DNA of 64,000 nucleotides from CAXBNB01 sp040222275. GTDB lineage: Bacteria > Bacteroidota > Bacteroidia > Cytophagales > Cyclobacteriaceae. Position numbers and translations under genes: made by a program. Positions 26,175-34,837 of the stretch are shown here, one piece after another. The number at the start of each line of letters is the position of its first letter. The stretch's first letter is position 1. A model generated the notes under the pieces. That model had not been told where the DNA came from. It ran no database searches and worked only from the letters and a program-made list of their open reading frames with translations. The stretch is from the NCBI GenBank assembly GCA_040222275.1, contig JAVKDJ010000019.1, forward strand, positions 9,386 to 73,385. Direction: 5' to 3'.

Positions 26175-27362
26175 CTAATATATCGAATACCAGGCCTGAA
26201 CTTCACGAGATGAGAGTGCCCTTGAATAAATCCTTACTTCATCCAGAACACCTTCCAGCATATATTGGGCTCGTTTGTCGGCATTGCTACCCAATTTGAT
26301 GGTTCGGGATATGCTGCCCTGCCTGGCCAATGGCCCGGTCACGGCTTTGGTGGACAATTCGTGCCCATTCACATACAATCGCAGGATGTTGCCATCATAG
26401 ACTGTTACAAAATGGTACCAGGTATGCTGCGAAATGCTTTGTTGTGCATTTCCCACTTTGATTTGAGACCACCTGTAGGTAGAGCTGTCCAGCTTGTTGT
26501 AAATGCCTGTGGTAATCTGATTGTCTTCAATGCGCTGTGTGAACATGCCATTTCCGTCTCGTGTATTTGAGATCATTACCTGGCGTGTATTGTTTAGCGA
26601 ATCGAGCTTTACCCAGCATCCGAAACTGAACCTCTCCAGGCCAGTCAATACACTATCGGCAATACCCGTTTCAATGTAATCAGTAGATCCGTTGAACCTA
26701 TACGCCTGATTGGCATGGCCTCTCCGGCTTGCGGTAAGGGAAGCGCCGAAAACTTCACCATGATAGCCATTGCCACTGAGGTCGCTGGCGTCACCGTCAA
26801 AATCATAATGTGCCAGCAGGCCGTCTTGCAGGTTGACCAACTGAACATAATTGAACGTGAGGATGGTGTACCCAAACCTTGCAGGATCATCCATAGTGGC
26901 ATCCAACACTTCCACAGATTTTACCAGTGTTTCCTCGTGGTTCACAGTGTAACTTAAAGGAAGCGCATCTTCTACGTACTGGGCATAGTCCGAACCTTCC
27001 TTAGGGCATATCAGTACGGCGTTTTCCTTGGAGTCCAGCACTATAAAATCTTCAATCGTGTATTCGCCGACCTCAAACTGGATGTTTTCGGTAAAATAGC
27101 CATTTCCCAGCTTGACAAGTGCCAGCGTTTCATTGTTGAGGACATATTCCCCTTCTTCATTTTTGATCGATACCACCAGATATTTATAGTCTTGTTCGGC
27201 TACTGTTCGACCATTCTCAGGTTGTTCAGGAGCTGATAGTGACAAGCTCAGGTAGCCACTGCCTGATGGCCCTACAGCTACATCCGGGGTACAGGAAAAT
27301 GCAATTATTAAAATTGTAGCAAGAGAAAGGGCTTTGAGTTGGTTTGAAAGGTTGAAGTTCAT
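26175..27362 (-). CDS. Lipoprotein with LamG/concanavalin-like domain
   Basis: The 395-residue product has a lipoprotein signal (LATILIIAFSC, Cys about 24). A beta-rich N-terminal region of unknown type (about 40-180, SLSLSAPEQPENG, DYKYLVVSIKNEEGEY) precedes a C-terminal LamG domain (about 183-395): LLAHYDFDGDASDLSGNGYHG, YRFNGSTDYIETG, FSFGCWVKLDS, WYHFVTVYDGNILRLYVNG, LDEVRIYSRALS. LamG domains usually bind carbohydrate or protein at the cell surface. No catalytic residue is evident, and no partner gene is adjacent. Confidence 0.85.
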   Translation of the reverse strand: MNFNLSNQLKALSLATILIIAFSCTPDVAVGPSGSGYLSLSLSAPEQPENGRTVAEQDYKYLVVSIKNEEGEYVLNNETLALVKLGNGYFTENIQFEVGEYTIEDFIVLDSKENAVLICPKEGSDYAQYVEDALPLSYTVNHEETLVKSVEVLDATMDDPARFGYTILTFNYVQLVNLQDGLLAHYDFDGDASDLSGNGYHGEVFGASLTASRRGHANQAYRFNGSTDYIETGIADSVLTGLERFSFGCWVKLDSLNNTRQVMISNTRDGNGMFTQRIEDNQITTGIYNKLDSSTYRWSQIKVGNAQQSISQHTWYHFVTVYDGNILRLYVNGHELSTKAVTGPLARQGSISRTIKLGSNADKRAQYMLEGVLDEVRIYSRALSSREVQAWYSIY

Positions 27363-27470
27363 GTGTATTGCTTTTTATTTATATTGATTCTACACATGAA
27401 ACGGGAAGATGCGAAAAAACCCTACCGGCAAACCAAGTCAGTGATCAATGAACAACAGCCAAGCCTTTCT

Positions 27471-27726
27471 GCTATACTTTATCTTATTCAAAATTAATTA
27501 GGAGTGGGGCAGCCTGCCCATCAACACCTCGTTGCTGCGAATGGAGCGAGAGCGGAATGAAGCAGTCTCTTTGTGGTTGGCAAATACCGCCAAATTAAAA
27601 GGGCAAGTGGAATAAGCAAACAGATTGCTTCGTCGTGCCTCGCAATGTCGGTTATTCATGGGCTTTTGTGCTATACCTTAGTCAAAATCAATTCAGGGTA
27701 AAGCAGCCTGTCCGTAAACAAACCTG
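27471..27726. repeat. Pair of diverged direct repeats, about 57 bp each
   Basis: 27471-27528 and 27670-27726 both begin GCTATAC and share TCAAAATnAATT, a GGG/GCAGCCTG core and CCnnnAACA/ACC ends, by eye. They flank the inverted repeat at 27533-27647, so the whole block looks like a repeat composite. Confidence 0.5.
27533..27647. repeat. Interrupted inverted repeat of the 'TGCGAGG-GAAGCAATCT' type
   Basis: The left arm 27533-27568 (TGCTGCGAATGGAGCG..GAAGCAGTCT) is an imperfect inverse of the right arm 27622-27647 (AGATTGCTTCGTCGTGCCTC..). The right arm resembles a widely dispersed bacterial palindromic repeat with the core GAGGAACGAAGCAATC; that resemblance is from memory. Confidence 0.5.
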
Positions 27727-27827
27727 GTTTTTTGGACAAGTCCAATGCTTCTATATTCAGGGCATGCATGCAACTCATTACAAATGCGCCTGACCTGGGA
27801 GCAAAAGTCTGTAGAAAGAACAGCCCT

Positions 27828-27918
27828 TTCTCAGCGACAGATTCACGATCGAATTGCACTGAAATCACCCAGAAAGCACTTGGGCATATGCCCGATCAGC
27901 GTCTATTAAAGAGCTTTA
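27828..27918 (-). repeat. Element gamma at the 3' end of the small membrane-protein gene
   Basis: Read on the minus strand, it begins at the stop codon of the gene above it (TAAAGC) and contains GTGCTTTCT and a segment encoding DRESVAEK. A diverged copy lies at 28728-28812, in the same position relative to another gene. The codon-like differences between copies suggest that part was once protein-coding. Confidence 0.5.
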
Positions 27919-28224
27919 AAGCACAAAGGCAATTAAGGCGATAGTTAGAAAAATTCCAAGATAAATCCACCAGCTCCATGTGCTGATTTTATTCAGAAGA
28001 ATTAGCCTTCGGATTTCGGTATGAAGTTTTTTAGATTCTGTTTGTTTAAAGAGTTGGGACAGTTCTTTGGTTGTGTAGGCTATGCGAATGCTTGTTCTCT
28101 CGATCTGAAAGTCATTCACCTTCAGAATTCGATATGTCCAAAAACTATAGGCTATACTAAGTGTCGTATTCAGGAAGAAAAGGAAGATTAAGAAGTTCAG
28201 GATATTCATTAGGTTTTGTAGCAA
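27916..28224 (-). CDS. Small two-segment membrane protein
   Basis: The 102-residue protein has hydrophobic segments at about 8-28 and 84-102, with a charged middle (TTKELSQLFKQTESKKLHTEIRRLI). No known family is recognised. It is 10 bases downstream of the 28235-28552 gene on the same strand, so the two may be co-expressed. Location in a repeat-rich tract suggests an accessory gene. Confidence 0.6.
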   Translation of the reverse strand: MLQNLMNILNFLIFLFFLNTTLSIAYSFWTYRILKVNDFQIERTSIRIAYTTKELSQLFKQTESKKLHTEIRRLILLNKISTWSWWIYLGIFLTIALIAFVL

Positions 28225-28234
28225 TCAACCACGT

Positions 28235-28552
28235 TCAGGGTTCGAAAAAGTTACGAGTTCGCTTAATTGTTGAGTCTGAGTTAAACTCTACTTCGAAACT
28301 GCCAAAAACGATGAAAAAATCGTCTCCTTTTTGAATTAGCTCGTAATCAGATTCGTCTAGTTTGCTGGCTAGTGTGTTATAGTCGTTATACTGCTCAATC
28401 AGTTTCCTCATCACGTCTATATCTTGTTCCTGATCATCATATGACTCTCTCAGATAAGTGAGCGACACACCACTGTCAAGAAGTTGATACATCCAGTATA
28501 TGTTAGTCGCAACAAGTAGCACAAGACTAATCCAAAATAGCTTTTTCCACAT
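28235..28552 (-). CDS. Small membrane-anchored protein, possibly Imm58-like immunity protein
   Basis: The 105-residue protein begins with one membrane segment (LFWISLVLLVATNIYWMYQLLDSGVSLTY) followed by a charged extracytoplasmic part. The N-terminal layout (aromatic anchor followed by GVSLTY) reminds me of Imm58-type immunity proteins of polymorphic toxins; this is recollection, not a search result. Its start overlaps the end of the 28527-28721 frame by 26 bases. If it is an immunity gene, the neighbouring short frame could be the tail of a lost toxin. Confidence 0.6.
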   Translation of the reverse strand: MWKKLFWISLVLLVATNIYWMYQLLDSGVSLTYLRESYDDQEQDIDVMRKLIEQYNDYNTLASKLDESDYELIQKGDDFFIVFGSFEVEFNSDSTIKRTRNFFEP

Positions 28553-28721
28553 GACTCTGATTTTTTAGCACTGACTCAATGTCTCTAATGTCCATGTATG
28601 AGGCGTGGGCGCTCACTTTATGAATAGCACTAAGTGAAGCCTGCCAGTACTTCCAAAGTTTGTCGAAAGCAGTGCGTTCTGAAAGTGAAAAATCCCGCAG
28701 GCTGATGTTGCCAACCCGCAC
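28527..28721 (-). CDS. Short ORF, possibly a toxin or gene remnant
   Basis: This 64-codon frame starts with GTG and has no recognisable motif (DKLWKYWQASLSAIHKVSAH). It overlaps the next gene by 26 bases and is preceded by the beta repeat element. A stop lies just upstream in frame, so it is not a longer gene cut short in frame. It could be a genuine small gene or the degraded end of a longer one. Confidence 0.35.
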   Translation of the reverse strand: MRVGNISLRDFSLSERTAFDKLWKYWQASLSAIHKVSAHASYMDIRDIESVLKNQSHVEKAILD

Positions 28722-28727
28722 TAAATT

Positions 28728-28812
28728 TTCTCGGCGGCAGACTCACGGTCAAGTTCTGATACAGTTTGTAGAAAGCACTCAAGCACATGCCTAATATTGT
28801 TATGGGGCTTTA
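28728..28812 (-). repeat. Element beta at the 3' end of the small lipoprotein gene
   Basis: On the minus strand it starts at the stop codon of the 28810-29283 gene (TAAAGCCCCATAAC) and contains GAGTGCTTTCT and a DRESAAEK-encoding segment. It is a diverged copy of 27828-27918. The matched segment GACCGTGAGTCTGCCGCCGA differs from the gamma copy mostly at third codon positions. Confidence 0.55.
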
Positions 28813-29318
28813 ATGTTGTTCAACCCAGAATTCATATGCGATACTATCAGGACTAAGTTTTACAGCTAAGAAGTTCGGGTCAATCATTGACCAACCAACT
28901 GGGTAAAGCATTAAAGTATCTAGTTGACCGTTAGCTTGATGCCATGCGTTAAATTCAGCTAATATGCTGTCTTGCAGTTCCCTAGGTTGACCAACATATT
29001 TATGTGGTGCAATTGAGTCAGGCATTGATATACCCTTTGGAAGTCTTCGAGTTACAGTTTCGCTGTAAGGTTCACCGAGTAATGAAATTACCGAATCTCT
29101 GGTAAGCTCAGGCTTTAACAAGTTGTTCAGTAAATCATCAGTCATTTTCGCCCGTGGGTTATACCGATCTTCCATTTTGGGGTTAGCAAGCCAAACCTCT
29201 TGGTCAAAGTCAGACTGTCGGTATTCGTTAGTTCGTCCACAACTGAGAAGGAAAAAGAGAAGAGGAAAAATAAGATATTTCATATGAGTTGAGACTCGTG
29301 GCACCTATGCCCCATAAC
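28799..29318. repeat. 10-bp perfect inverted repeats flanking the small lipoprotein gene
   Basis: GTTATGGGGC at 28799-28808 and GCCCCATAAC at 29309-29318 lie one base beyond the stop codon and 25 bases before the ATG of the 28810-29283 gene. Gene plus flanks thus forms a compact unit, as expected for an integron-type cassette or a small mobile unit. Confidence 0.6.
28810..29283 (-). CDS. Small lipoprotein, BamE/SmpA-like
   Basis: With ATG at 29283 the product is 157 residues: lipoprotein signal MKYLIFPLLFFLLSCG (Cys 15), then a soluble part with LTRDSVISLLGEPYSE. That phrase matches the helix-turn (L)LGxP motif found in SmpA/BamE-like domains. A GTG at 29304 would add seven residues ahead of the signal and is less likely. 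Function unknown; it is flanked by inverted repeats and may be a mobile accessory gene. Confidence 0.65.
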   Translation of the reverse strand: MKYLIFPLLFFLLSCGRTNEYRQSDFDQEVWLANPKMEDRYNPRAKMTDDLLNNLLKPELTRDSVISLLGEPYSETVTRRLPKGISMPDSIAPHKYVGQPRELQDSILAEFNAWHQANGQLDTLMLYPVGWSMIDPNFLAVKLSPDSIAYEFWVEQH

Positions 29319-29324
29319 ATCAAC

Positions 29325-29347
29325 GTAAGCAACACAGCGTCGCTTAC
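29325..29347 (-). other. Hairpin upstream of the repeat-flanked lipoprotein gene
   Basis: GTAAGCAAC and GTCGCTTAC (one mismatch, G-U on the minus-strand RNA) pair over a 5-base loop. It sits just outside the right inverted repeat. The arrangement recalls the folded strand of an attC site but the canonical core sites cannot be assigned with confidence. Confidence 0.4.
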
Positions 29348-29458
29348 TTACCTTTCAAAAATACCCGATTCTAACAGATTGTCCAACATACTTTTAGCTG
29401 CCCTACACAACACTTTGGGTAAGGCGGTAAAGTTTTATCGAAGATGCACTAAATTTAC

Positions 29459-29650
29459 ATGAAAATGAAAGATAGCGAGCAAGCCAAGACGCACAAACCC
29501 AACAAGTCCAAAACCAGTGCAAACCCCGTCAGTTCACCGGTTTGTTACGCTGAAGCACCTGAGCTTCAAGAAGAGTATAAGGACGGGTCTTTGGTTTCTG
29601 AGGCTACAGATAATAGCAAAAAAGCAGGGACTGAAAAGCAACCCGATTGA
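29459..29650 (+). CDS. Small hydrophilic protein
   Basis: The 63-residue, Lys/Ser/Glu-rich protein (KDSEQAKTHKPNKSKTSAN, PVCYAEAPELQEEYKDG) is followed after 23 bases by a strong terminator, which supports expression as a unit. It seems intrinsically disordered apart from the central CYAEAPELQEEY. No family is recognised with confidence. Confidence 0.5.
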   Translation: MKMKDSEQAKTHKPNKSKTSANPVSSPVCYAEAPELQEEYKDGSLVSEATDNSKKAGTEKQPD

Positions 29651-29673
29651 CCCTTTTCTTTTCTGTTCCCCAG

Positions 29674-29710
29674 CCATTAAACAGGTTACTCGAAGTAACC
29701 TGTTTAATGG
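29674..29710. terminator. Bidirectional terminator between convergent genes
   Basis: A perfect 17-bp stem (29674-29690 / 29694-29710) with a CGA loop lies between the plus-strand small gene ending at 29650 and the minus-strand porU2-like gene ending at 29720. T-rich flanks are short on both sides; stem strength and position support termination in both directions. Confidence 0.78.
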
Positions 29711-29719
29711 TTTTGGCAG

Positions 29720-32700
29720 CTACCGCAGCAGGTACAATTTCCCAAAACCATTTTTAAACCCCTTGTCCCCGGCAGTCTGGCGGTGAGAGATATCCTGGCC
29801 GTTTTGTTTGATATATACCTTGTAGAGGTACACGCCATTGGCCAGCTGGTCGCCATATTCATCCCGGCCGTCCCAGCCATAGTCGGTGATGTTGTTGCCG
29901 ATGCGAATGGAGCCTAGTTCCTCCCTCAGTATCTCCCTGACTACACGCCCCGTCACCGTCATTATCTGTATTTTAATATCCTCGGGAACCTCAGAGCCAG
30001 TAAGCGTAAAGACGAACCTGGTGCTGGACGAAAACGGGTTGGGGTAGGGGTAGAAGTTGGTGATGGTGGATTCGTTCACCACTTCGAAATTGATCTCGTA
30101 AGGTTCAGTCCCGGATTCATTGCCTGAAGCATCGCTCACCTGCACGCGCAAGCCGTAGATGCCATTTTCGAGGTTTTGTGGGGTGTAGTCTATTTTGAAA
30201 TCGTTGTTTTCGTCAGCCACTTGCATGCTTACCTCGGAGCTGCTGAAGGCTATGCGCTCAAAACCACAACCTTCGCAAGGTTTTCTCAGAAAGAGATTGA
30301 GTCCGGTGGTATCTTCTTTAAACAAGTATTCATTTTCATCCTTCATCGTGACCATGATATGGGGATTGGGAGAGACGATATCACCATCCAGTATAAACAT
30401 GCCATCGAAATACACTTCAAGTATCGGGTTTACCTGATCGGATTTTACTTCGGTGTAGTTGGACATACGCAGGTTGTTATTGTTGTTGTGCACATCCGAT
30501 TGGCTGGTCTGCCTGGCAGTCAGCAATAGGTCGTTGCTTCCGGGCTTTCCAAGGGTATTGATGTCAATGGAAAAGTTCACCGAGTCGTTAGGTATCAGGG
30601 CTTTAAGCTTTAGCACACCGGGAAACGACTCGCCCGAAGTTTTGTGGAACGTTTCATAGTTCACCTGTATCGAGTCCTGATAGGGCTTTGTAGATAGGTT
30701 CCAGAAAGTGAAATTGGCCGCTAAAGGCTGGCCTTCCTGACGTAAAACTGGTGAACCTACCCCTTCATTGTCCCTTTTCAGTAGAATGCCTTCCTGCGCC
30801 TGCTCGTATTCCACCTGCCATTGCTTCAGTTGCAAGGGGGTAAGGTCGGTCCTGTCTTCCAGGTTCAATTCTACCCTCAAAAATGGATAAGTAGTTGGAC
30901 TAATGGCCGTGAGGTCCACCGTTGGGTCCTGTATATTTTCAAAAAGGGGCGTTTCGTTGTTTTGGTTGTCAATGCCCCATATTGTAAACCCATGACTATC
31001 GTCGGGGTTGCTATCAGAGACGTCCAGGTCGTGTGTGAACCTGGTATAGGAGAGGGCCGGGCCAATTTTGTCGGAGGTTACCCTGCCTGAGAAAAATTTC
31101 CCCGAAATGATCGTGTTCAGTGCGATTTCCTGCTCCTGTTTGGGTGGCGTATCTGATGTTATTTCATCCGCTGATCCCTGTGGGTCTGCTTTTCTACCAA
31201 AAAATATGACAGGCTCACCGTCTTCCAGATTGTCCAGGGTGGTTTGGTTGATGCCCACTTCAGTTAATTTGGTTTTGAGGCTTGCAGGCCAGGAGGAATA
31301 ATTGAGCTGCCCAAGTGAAAATACCAGCACCTGGTCCCTGTCTTTGATGTTGTCGATAACGACCTCCGGGTTGACGCTGGCCCTAAATTCACTTTCCATA
31401 AAATTGTAGATATTTTGGGGCACTTTGCCGCAAATTCGGTTGTTGAGCACATCGGCCTGACCGAAACCGACAGGTTTGTAAGGGATGGTAGATTGAAAAT
31501 CAAAGGCAATGATGTTGAGGGTGTTGTTTCTGCATCCGGGATCTGAAGGGGAATTGGTTTTATAAAAATTGATGCCATCGAGCAGCAGTTCCGTATCGGT
31601 ATTATCTCCTGTAGGATGGTTGGGGCCGAATGTGTTAATTTCCAGGCTTGTATTGTTTTCCAGAAAATCCCAAATACCGGTATTGCTATCAAAGGTGAGC
31701 CCCGTCCTTGCCGATTGGTTCAGCTGGTCGGTATCCGATTGGTTCCAGCCTTCCCCGGTATTTTTCAGCACGAATGAACTTTGTACCCAATCGTTGGATT
31801 CTGAGGGGAGAGGATCAGCAAATTTAGTCCTCCAATACACCACGGTTCCGTCCGGGATAGCACCACTGGCATTCAGGTTTACAGGTACTTTGGCCACCAC
31901 ATTTTCGGTTATCGATTGTTGCATTAGGTAAGCCGAATTAAAATTGATGGTGGTGTCCACCTCCAGCAAAAAACCGCGCCTACCCGAGAGCAGGTCTGTG
32001 GATTGGAAAATCAAATCGAGGGAGGCGCTGTTTACAATGGCGTAATTCTGGGGAAGGATATTGAATGTACTGCCGGAGGCCAGGAAAACTTCCAGGCTGG
32101 CTGTGTTGTTGTTTTCATTCATTTCCTCGATGAGCCCTGTTTCGTCCAGAATGATTTCCAGGGTGTTGTTGCCCTCTGCGCCTGTAATGTCATTCACTAT
32201 ATTGAACCGGATGGTATCCTGCCGCAGGATTGGGTCGAAAAGTTCAGGTCCATACACTATCTCCTGGTTGTTGGGGAGAATCCTTTTTACGGTGACCAGA
32301 AACGGTGAATCATCAAACTTGCCATAATTTTTGATATCTATGTCCACATAAAAAGAATCAACGTCAGACAGCAGGGGAGAACCGTCGTAGGTACCCGCTT
32401 GAAGGTTGCTTCCTACCACATCGAAATCTGGTTTGTCGGCTGCAAACAATTTTACAGCCGGATCGCCCTGCAATACTGATTGTTGAATTTGAGAGGTTGC
32501 GAATGCCCCGGATCCATACCTGAGGTTGTACCTCTTGGAAACTTCCTGTTTGATTTCGCCCAGTGTTTTTCCAAAAAAGACATCATCGGCATAAGCTACC
32601 TGATAGAAGAGTGTGGAATAGTTTCTGAGGTTGCTGGAAAAAGCGAGGCTGCTATGGGCTATGAAGCTGAGTGCCCCCAGGTTTGGTGTCAATATCCAAT

Positions 32701-34837
32701 CTACACCGAAAGATTCGTTTACCCCAAAAAAATCCCCGGCATTGCAGCCATTGATCAGGAAGTTGGTGTACCTGCCTTTGTTGTTGTAGCCAAATTTGGG
32801 GTCGGAAACGATCCCGATTTCTATATCTGTGATACTTGCACCCGAATGGCCAAAAAAAGTAATAAGGCTAACACCTTTGTTGATTTCTTTTGCAATATTA
32901 AAAAACTCAACGGCATCAGTGGTCTTTTTACTGGTTTTAGAAACAAGTCCACCTAAGAAAGGCCCCACTGCGATTGATTCAAATTCTTCGCCATATCGAC
33001 GAAACCTTACCAATTCGGATTCATTCTGGCCACCTGTCAGGTGTATGAGGTTTTTGTGCCAAAGGTCATTGTATTCGACAGCTTCAGCTTCCACCACTTT
33101 ATTGAGGTAGGCTTCTACATCTTCAGGTGTTTTGGCGTTGATCCTGCCCGTGGCGATGGCGTCTTCCAGTCCTGCCCCGCCTAAGCCTGCCGAAAAAGCA
33201 ATGTCAGATCCGGGGTGCCCAAAGGTTGGGACAAAGTTGGTAGCCGCAGCTGTGGTTGGGTCTTTTCTGAAATAATCAAAACCATTGTCGGTAGCACGCC
33301 CTATCAAAAACAGGTGCACGGGCTGGCCACCATTGAGCATAAAATCACAAAACCTCCGTATGGCCAGGGGGGAAGTGAGCCCGTAGTTGAACTGGTCATA
33401 AATTTGGTCGATATTGGAGAGGAACACGTTGTAGCCGCCACCGGCTGTGCTCTCCCGGTAGGCTTTGTAGGATTCCACAGGATCGGAATTTGCGCCGTTT
33501 CTTAATAATTGGCTGGAAATGAGCAAATAATCATAATCTGCCGGGTTGATTTGCTGGAAATCTATGCCTTTGAATGTGGCTGGTGATAAGGTTTGCGCCT
33601 GTATCTGAAGCGCTCTGCTTTGTGTGGTATTGCGAACAATGGCAGTGATTTCCCCAAAAGTACTGTTGATGCCTACCTGAATAGGATTGGTGGTATCGGT
33701 GATGTCCCAAATTCTACTACCCGATACAGGATTCGATATCCTGATAAAGGATTTTCCTCCAATGTTCTCGTTCAGAACCAGTTGATGGTTACCGGAGTTG
33801 GCTAAGTCAAAGTTATGCGGAAACACCAGTCTTACAAAAGAAAAAGCCATGCGGTCGGCAGCCCCGTTTACACCATTTACTGTGGCCCTGATGGCCAGTT
33901 CCCCACCACTGGATATATCGCTCCATTCAATTTCCGAAGCAAAGAGAAAATTTTCGTCTTTGGTAAAGCTGGCAGTACCAATACTGCGCAGTGCGCTAGT
34001 TGAAGGGCCAACGAATATTTCGGAGTTGTGGTCATTGTTGTTGCCGCCTGCCAGCATCACTTCCAACCGGGGTTTGCTGCCCGTCTGAAAACTGTTGATA
34101 ATGCCCTGCAGTGTGTGGTTCAGCGACTGGCCTGTTGAGGCAAAAGCGCCTGTCCATCCTTCAAAATTGTCGTATTGGCTCAGGACTATATCATTGGTAG
34201 AGCCATAGCTGGTCCCTTCAAAATAATTGGAAGCAAATACCTGTAACAATTCATGACCATAAGACTCTTCATCAGGAATTCCACCCACATTGTTTTCGAA
34301 GTAGGAGGTCATGCGTTTGCCATTTTCAGCGGATAGCTTGTAGGTAAGGAAATAGGCCGAAGAATCGGAGAAAAGGTTGTAATGCGTGTGAGGCTGTGCA
34401 TCGGGAGATACATAGAGTTCAGTATCTGATGTACCGTCGTTGTGCCGGGCGTAAAATTCTATGTAGTCGCCTGTATCAAAGTTGCCGTCCTGTTGTCCTT
34501 CTATGTGGATGGCCTGCTCTATTCCTTTGTGAAATACCTGTATTCTCCGTGGATCGATGGTATTGACAGGAAACCCAACGTTTTCCAACTGGGTAAAATT
34601 GAGGCGGTAAATGCCGTCATTTACAATGCCCATTTTAAAATATTCCTGATTGTAGCTGATCCATTCGTTTCCGAAGTTTTGCCTGGCAGTAGTTTTTTGC
34701 ATGCCACTCATGGCCAGCATGGCAATGAGCATGCATGCTTTTGGTTTTATAGACTGCCTAAAAACCCATATAGTATTAAGGACATTCATTGTCATTTCCG
34801 GCAAATTGAATTGTATGAATTTCTTATTTCTTGTCAT
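29720..34837 (-). CDS. porU2: C25-family cysteine peptidase, T9SS sortase-like PorU2
   Basis: The 1705-residue surface protein has an N-terminal signal after an extended start (KPKACMLIAMLAMSG), a long beta-rich region (about 50-440), and a gingipain-like peptidase C25 core. The catalytic pair is His664 (FFGHSG) and Cys698 (NGCNAG). CARDB-like and other beta domains follow, and the C-terminal about 90 residues form a FlgD/T9SS-type sorting domain (PYPNPFSSSTRFVFTL, GWDGRDEYGDQLANGVYLYKV). Size and coupling to a PorV-like gene fit the PorU2 group of Cytophagales, distinct from classical PorU. PorU cleaves and anchors cargo of the type IX system. Its ATG overlaps the end of the porV2-like gene by 14 bases. 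Confidence 0.87.
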   Translation of the reverse strand: MTRNKKFIQFNLPEMTMNVLNTIWVFRQSIKPKACMLIAMLAMSGMQKTTARQNFGNEWISYNQEYFKMGIVNDGIYRLNFTQLENVGFPVNTIDPRRIQVFHKGIEQAIHIEGQQDGNFDTGDYIEFYARHNDGTSDTELYVSPDAQPHTHYNLFSDSSAYFLTYKLSAENGKRMTSYFENNVGGIPDEESYGHELLQVFASNYFEGTSYGSTNDIVLSQYDNFEGWTGAFASTGQSLNHTLQGIINSFQTGSKPRLEVMLAGGNNNDHNSEIFVGPSTSALRSIGTASFTKDENFLFASEIEWSDISSGGELAIRATVNGVNGAADRMAFSFVRLVFPHNFDLANSGNHQLVLNENIGGKSFIRISNPVSGSRIWDITDTTNPIQVGINSTFGEITAIVRNTTQSRALQIQAQTLSPATFKGIDFQQINPADYDYLLISSQLLRNGANSDPVESYKAYRESTAGGGYNVFLSNIDQIYDQFNYGLTSPLAIRRFCDFMLNGGQPVHLFLIGRATDNGFDYFRKDPTTAAATNFVPTFGHPGSDIAFSAGLGGAGLEDAIATGRINAKTPEDVEAYLNKVVEAEAVEYNDLWHKNLIHLTGGQNESELVRFRRYGEEFESIAVGPFLGGLVSKTSKKTTDAVEFFNIAKEINKGVSLITFFGHSGASITDIEIGIVSDPKFGYNNKGRYTNFLINGCNAGDFFGVNESFGVDWILTPNLGALSFIAHSSLAFSSNLRNYSTLFYQVAYADDVFFGKTLGEIKQEVSKRYNLRYGSGAFATSQIQQSVLQGDPAVKLFAADKPDFDVVGSNLQAGTYDGSPLLSDVDSFYVDIDIKNYGKFDDSPFLVTVKRILPNNQEIVYGPELFDPILRQDTIRFNIVNDITGAEGNNTLEIILDETGLIEEMNENNNTASLEVFLASGSTFNILPQNYAIVNSASLDLIFQSTDLLSGRRGFLLEVDTTINFNSAYLMQQSITENVVAKVPVNLNASGAIPDGTVVYWRTKFADPLPSESNDWVQSSFVLKNTGEGWNQSDTDQLNQSARTGLTFDSNTGIWDFLENNTSLEINTFGPNHPTGDNTDTELLLDGINFYKTNSPSDPGCRNNTLNIIAFDFQSTIPYKPVGFGQADVLNNRICGKVPQNIYNFMESEFRASVNPEVVIDNIKDRDQVLVFSLGQLNYSSWPASLKTKLTEVGINQTTLDNLEDGEPVIFFGRKADPQGSADEITSDTPPKQEQEIALNTIISGKFFSGRVTSDKIGPALSYTRFTHDLDVSDSNPDDSHGFTIWGIDNQNNETPLFENIQDPTVDLTAISPTTYPFLRVELNLEDRTDLTPLQLKQWQVEYEQAQEGILLKRDNEGVGSPVLRQEGQPLAANFTFWNLSTKPYQDSIQVNYETFHKTSGESFPGVLKLKALIPNDSVNFSIDINTLGKPGSNDLLLTARQTSQSDVHNNNNNLRMSNYTEVKSDQVNPILEVYFDGMFILDGDIVSPNPHIMVTMKDENEYLFKEDTTGLNLFLRKPCEGCGFERIAFSSSEVSMQVADENNDFKIDYTPQNLENGIYGLRVQVSDASGNESGTEPYEINFEVVNESTITNFYPYPNPFSSSTRFVFTLTGSEVPEDIKIQIMTVTGRVVREILREELGSIRIGNNITDYGWDGRDEYGDQLANGVYLYKVYIKQNGQDISHRQTAGDKGFKNGFGKLYLLR

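Larger units (their letters stand above)
27363..27827. other. Mosaic non-coding tract with diverged repeats
   Basis: No convincing gene is present. A minus-strand 65-codon frame (27671-27868) is probably a remnant; part of it is shared with the repeat elements described separately. The tract contains a pair of diverged direct repeats (27471-27528 and 27670-27726) and an interrupted inverted repeat (27533-27647). It reads as decayed mobile or repeat DNA. Confidence 0.5.

Noticed and set aside
27671..27868. Minus-strand 65-codon ORF in the mosaic tract
   Set aside because: It starts within the gamma element and runs through one of the diverged direct repeats; more likely a remnant than an intact gene.
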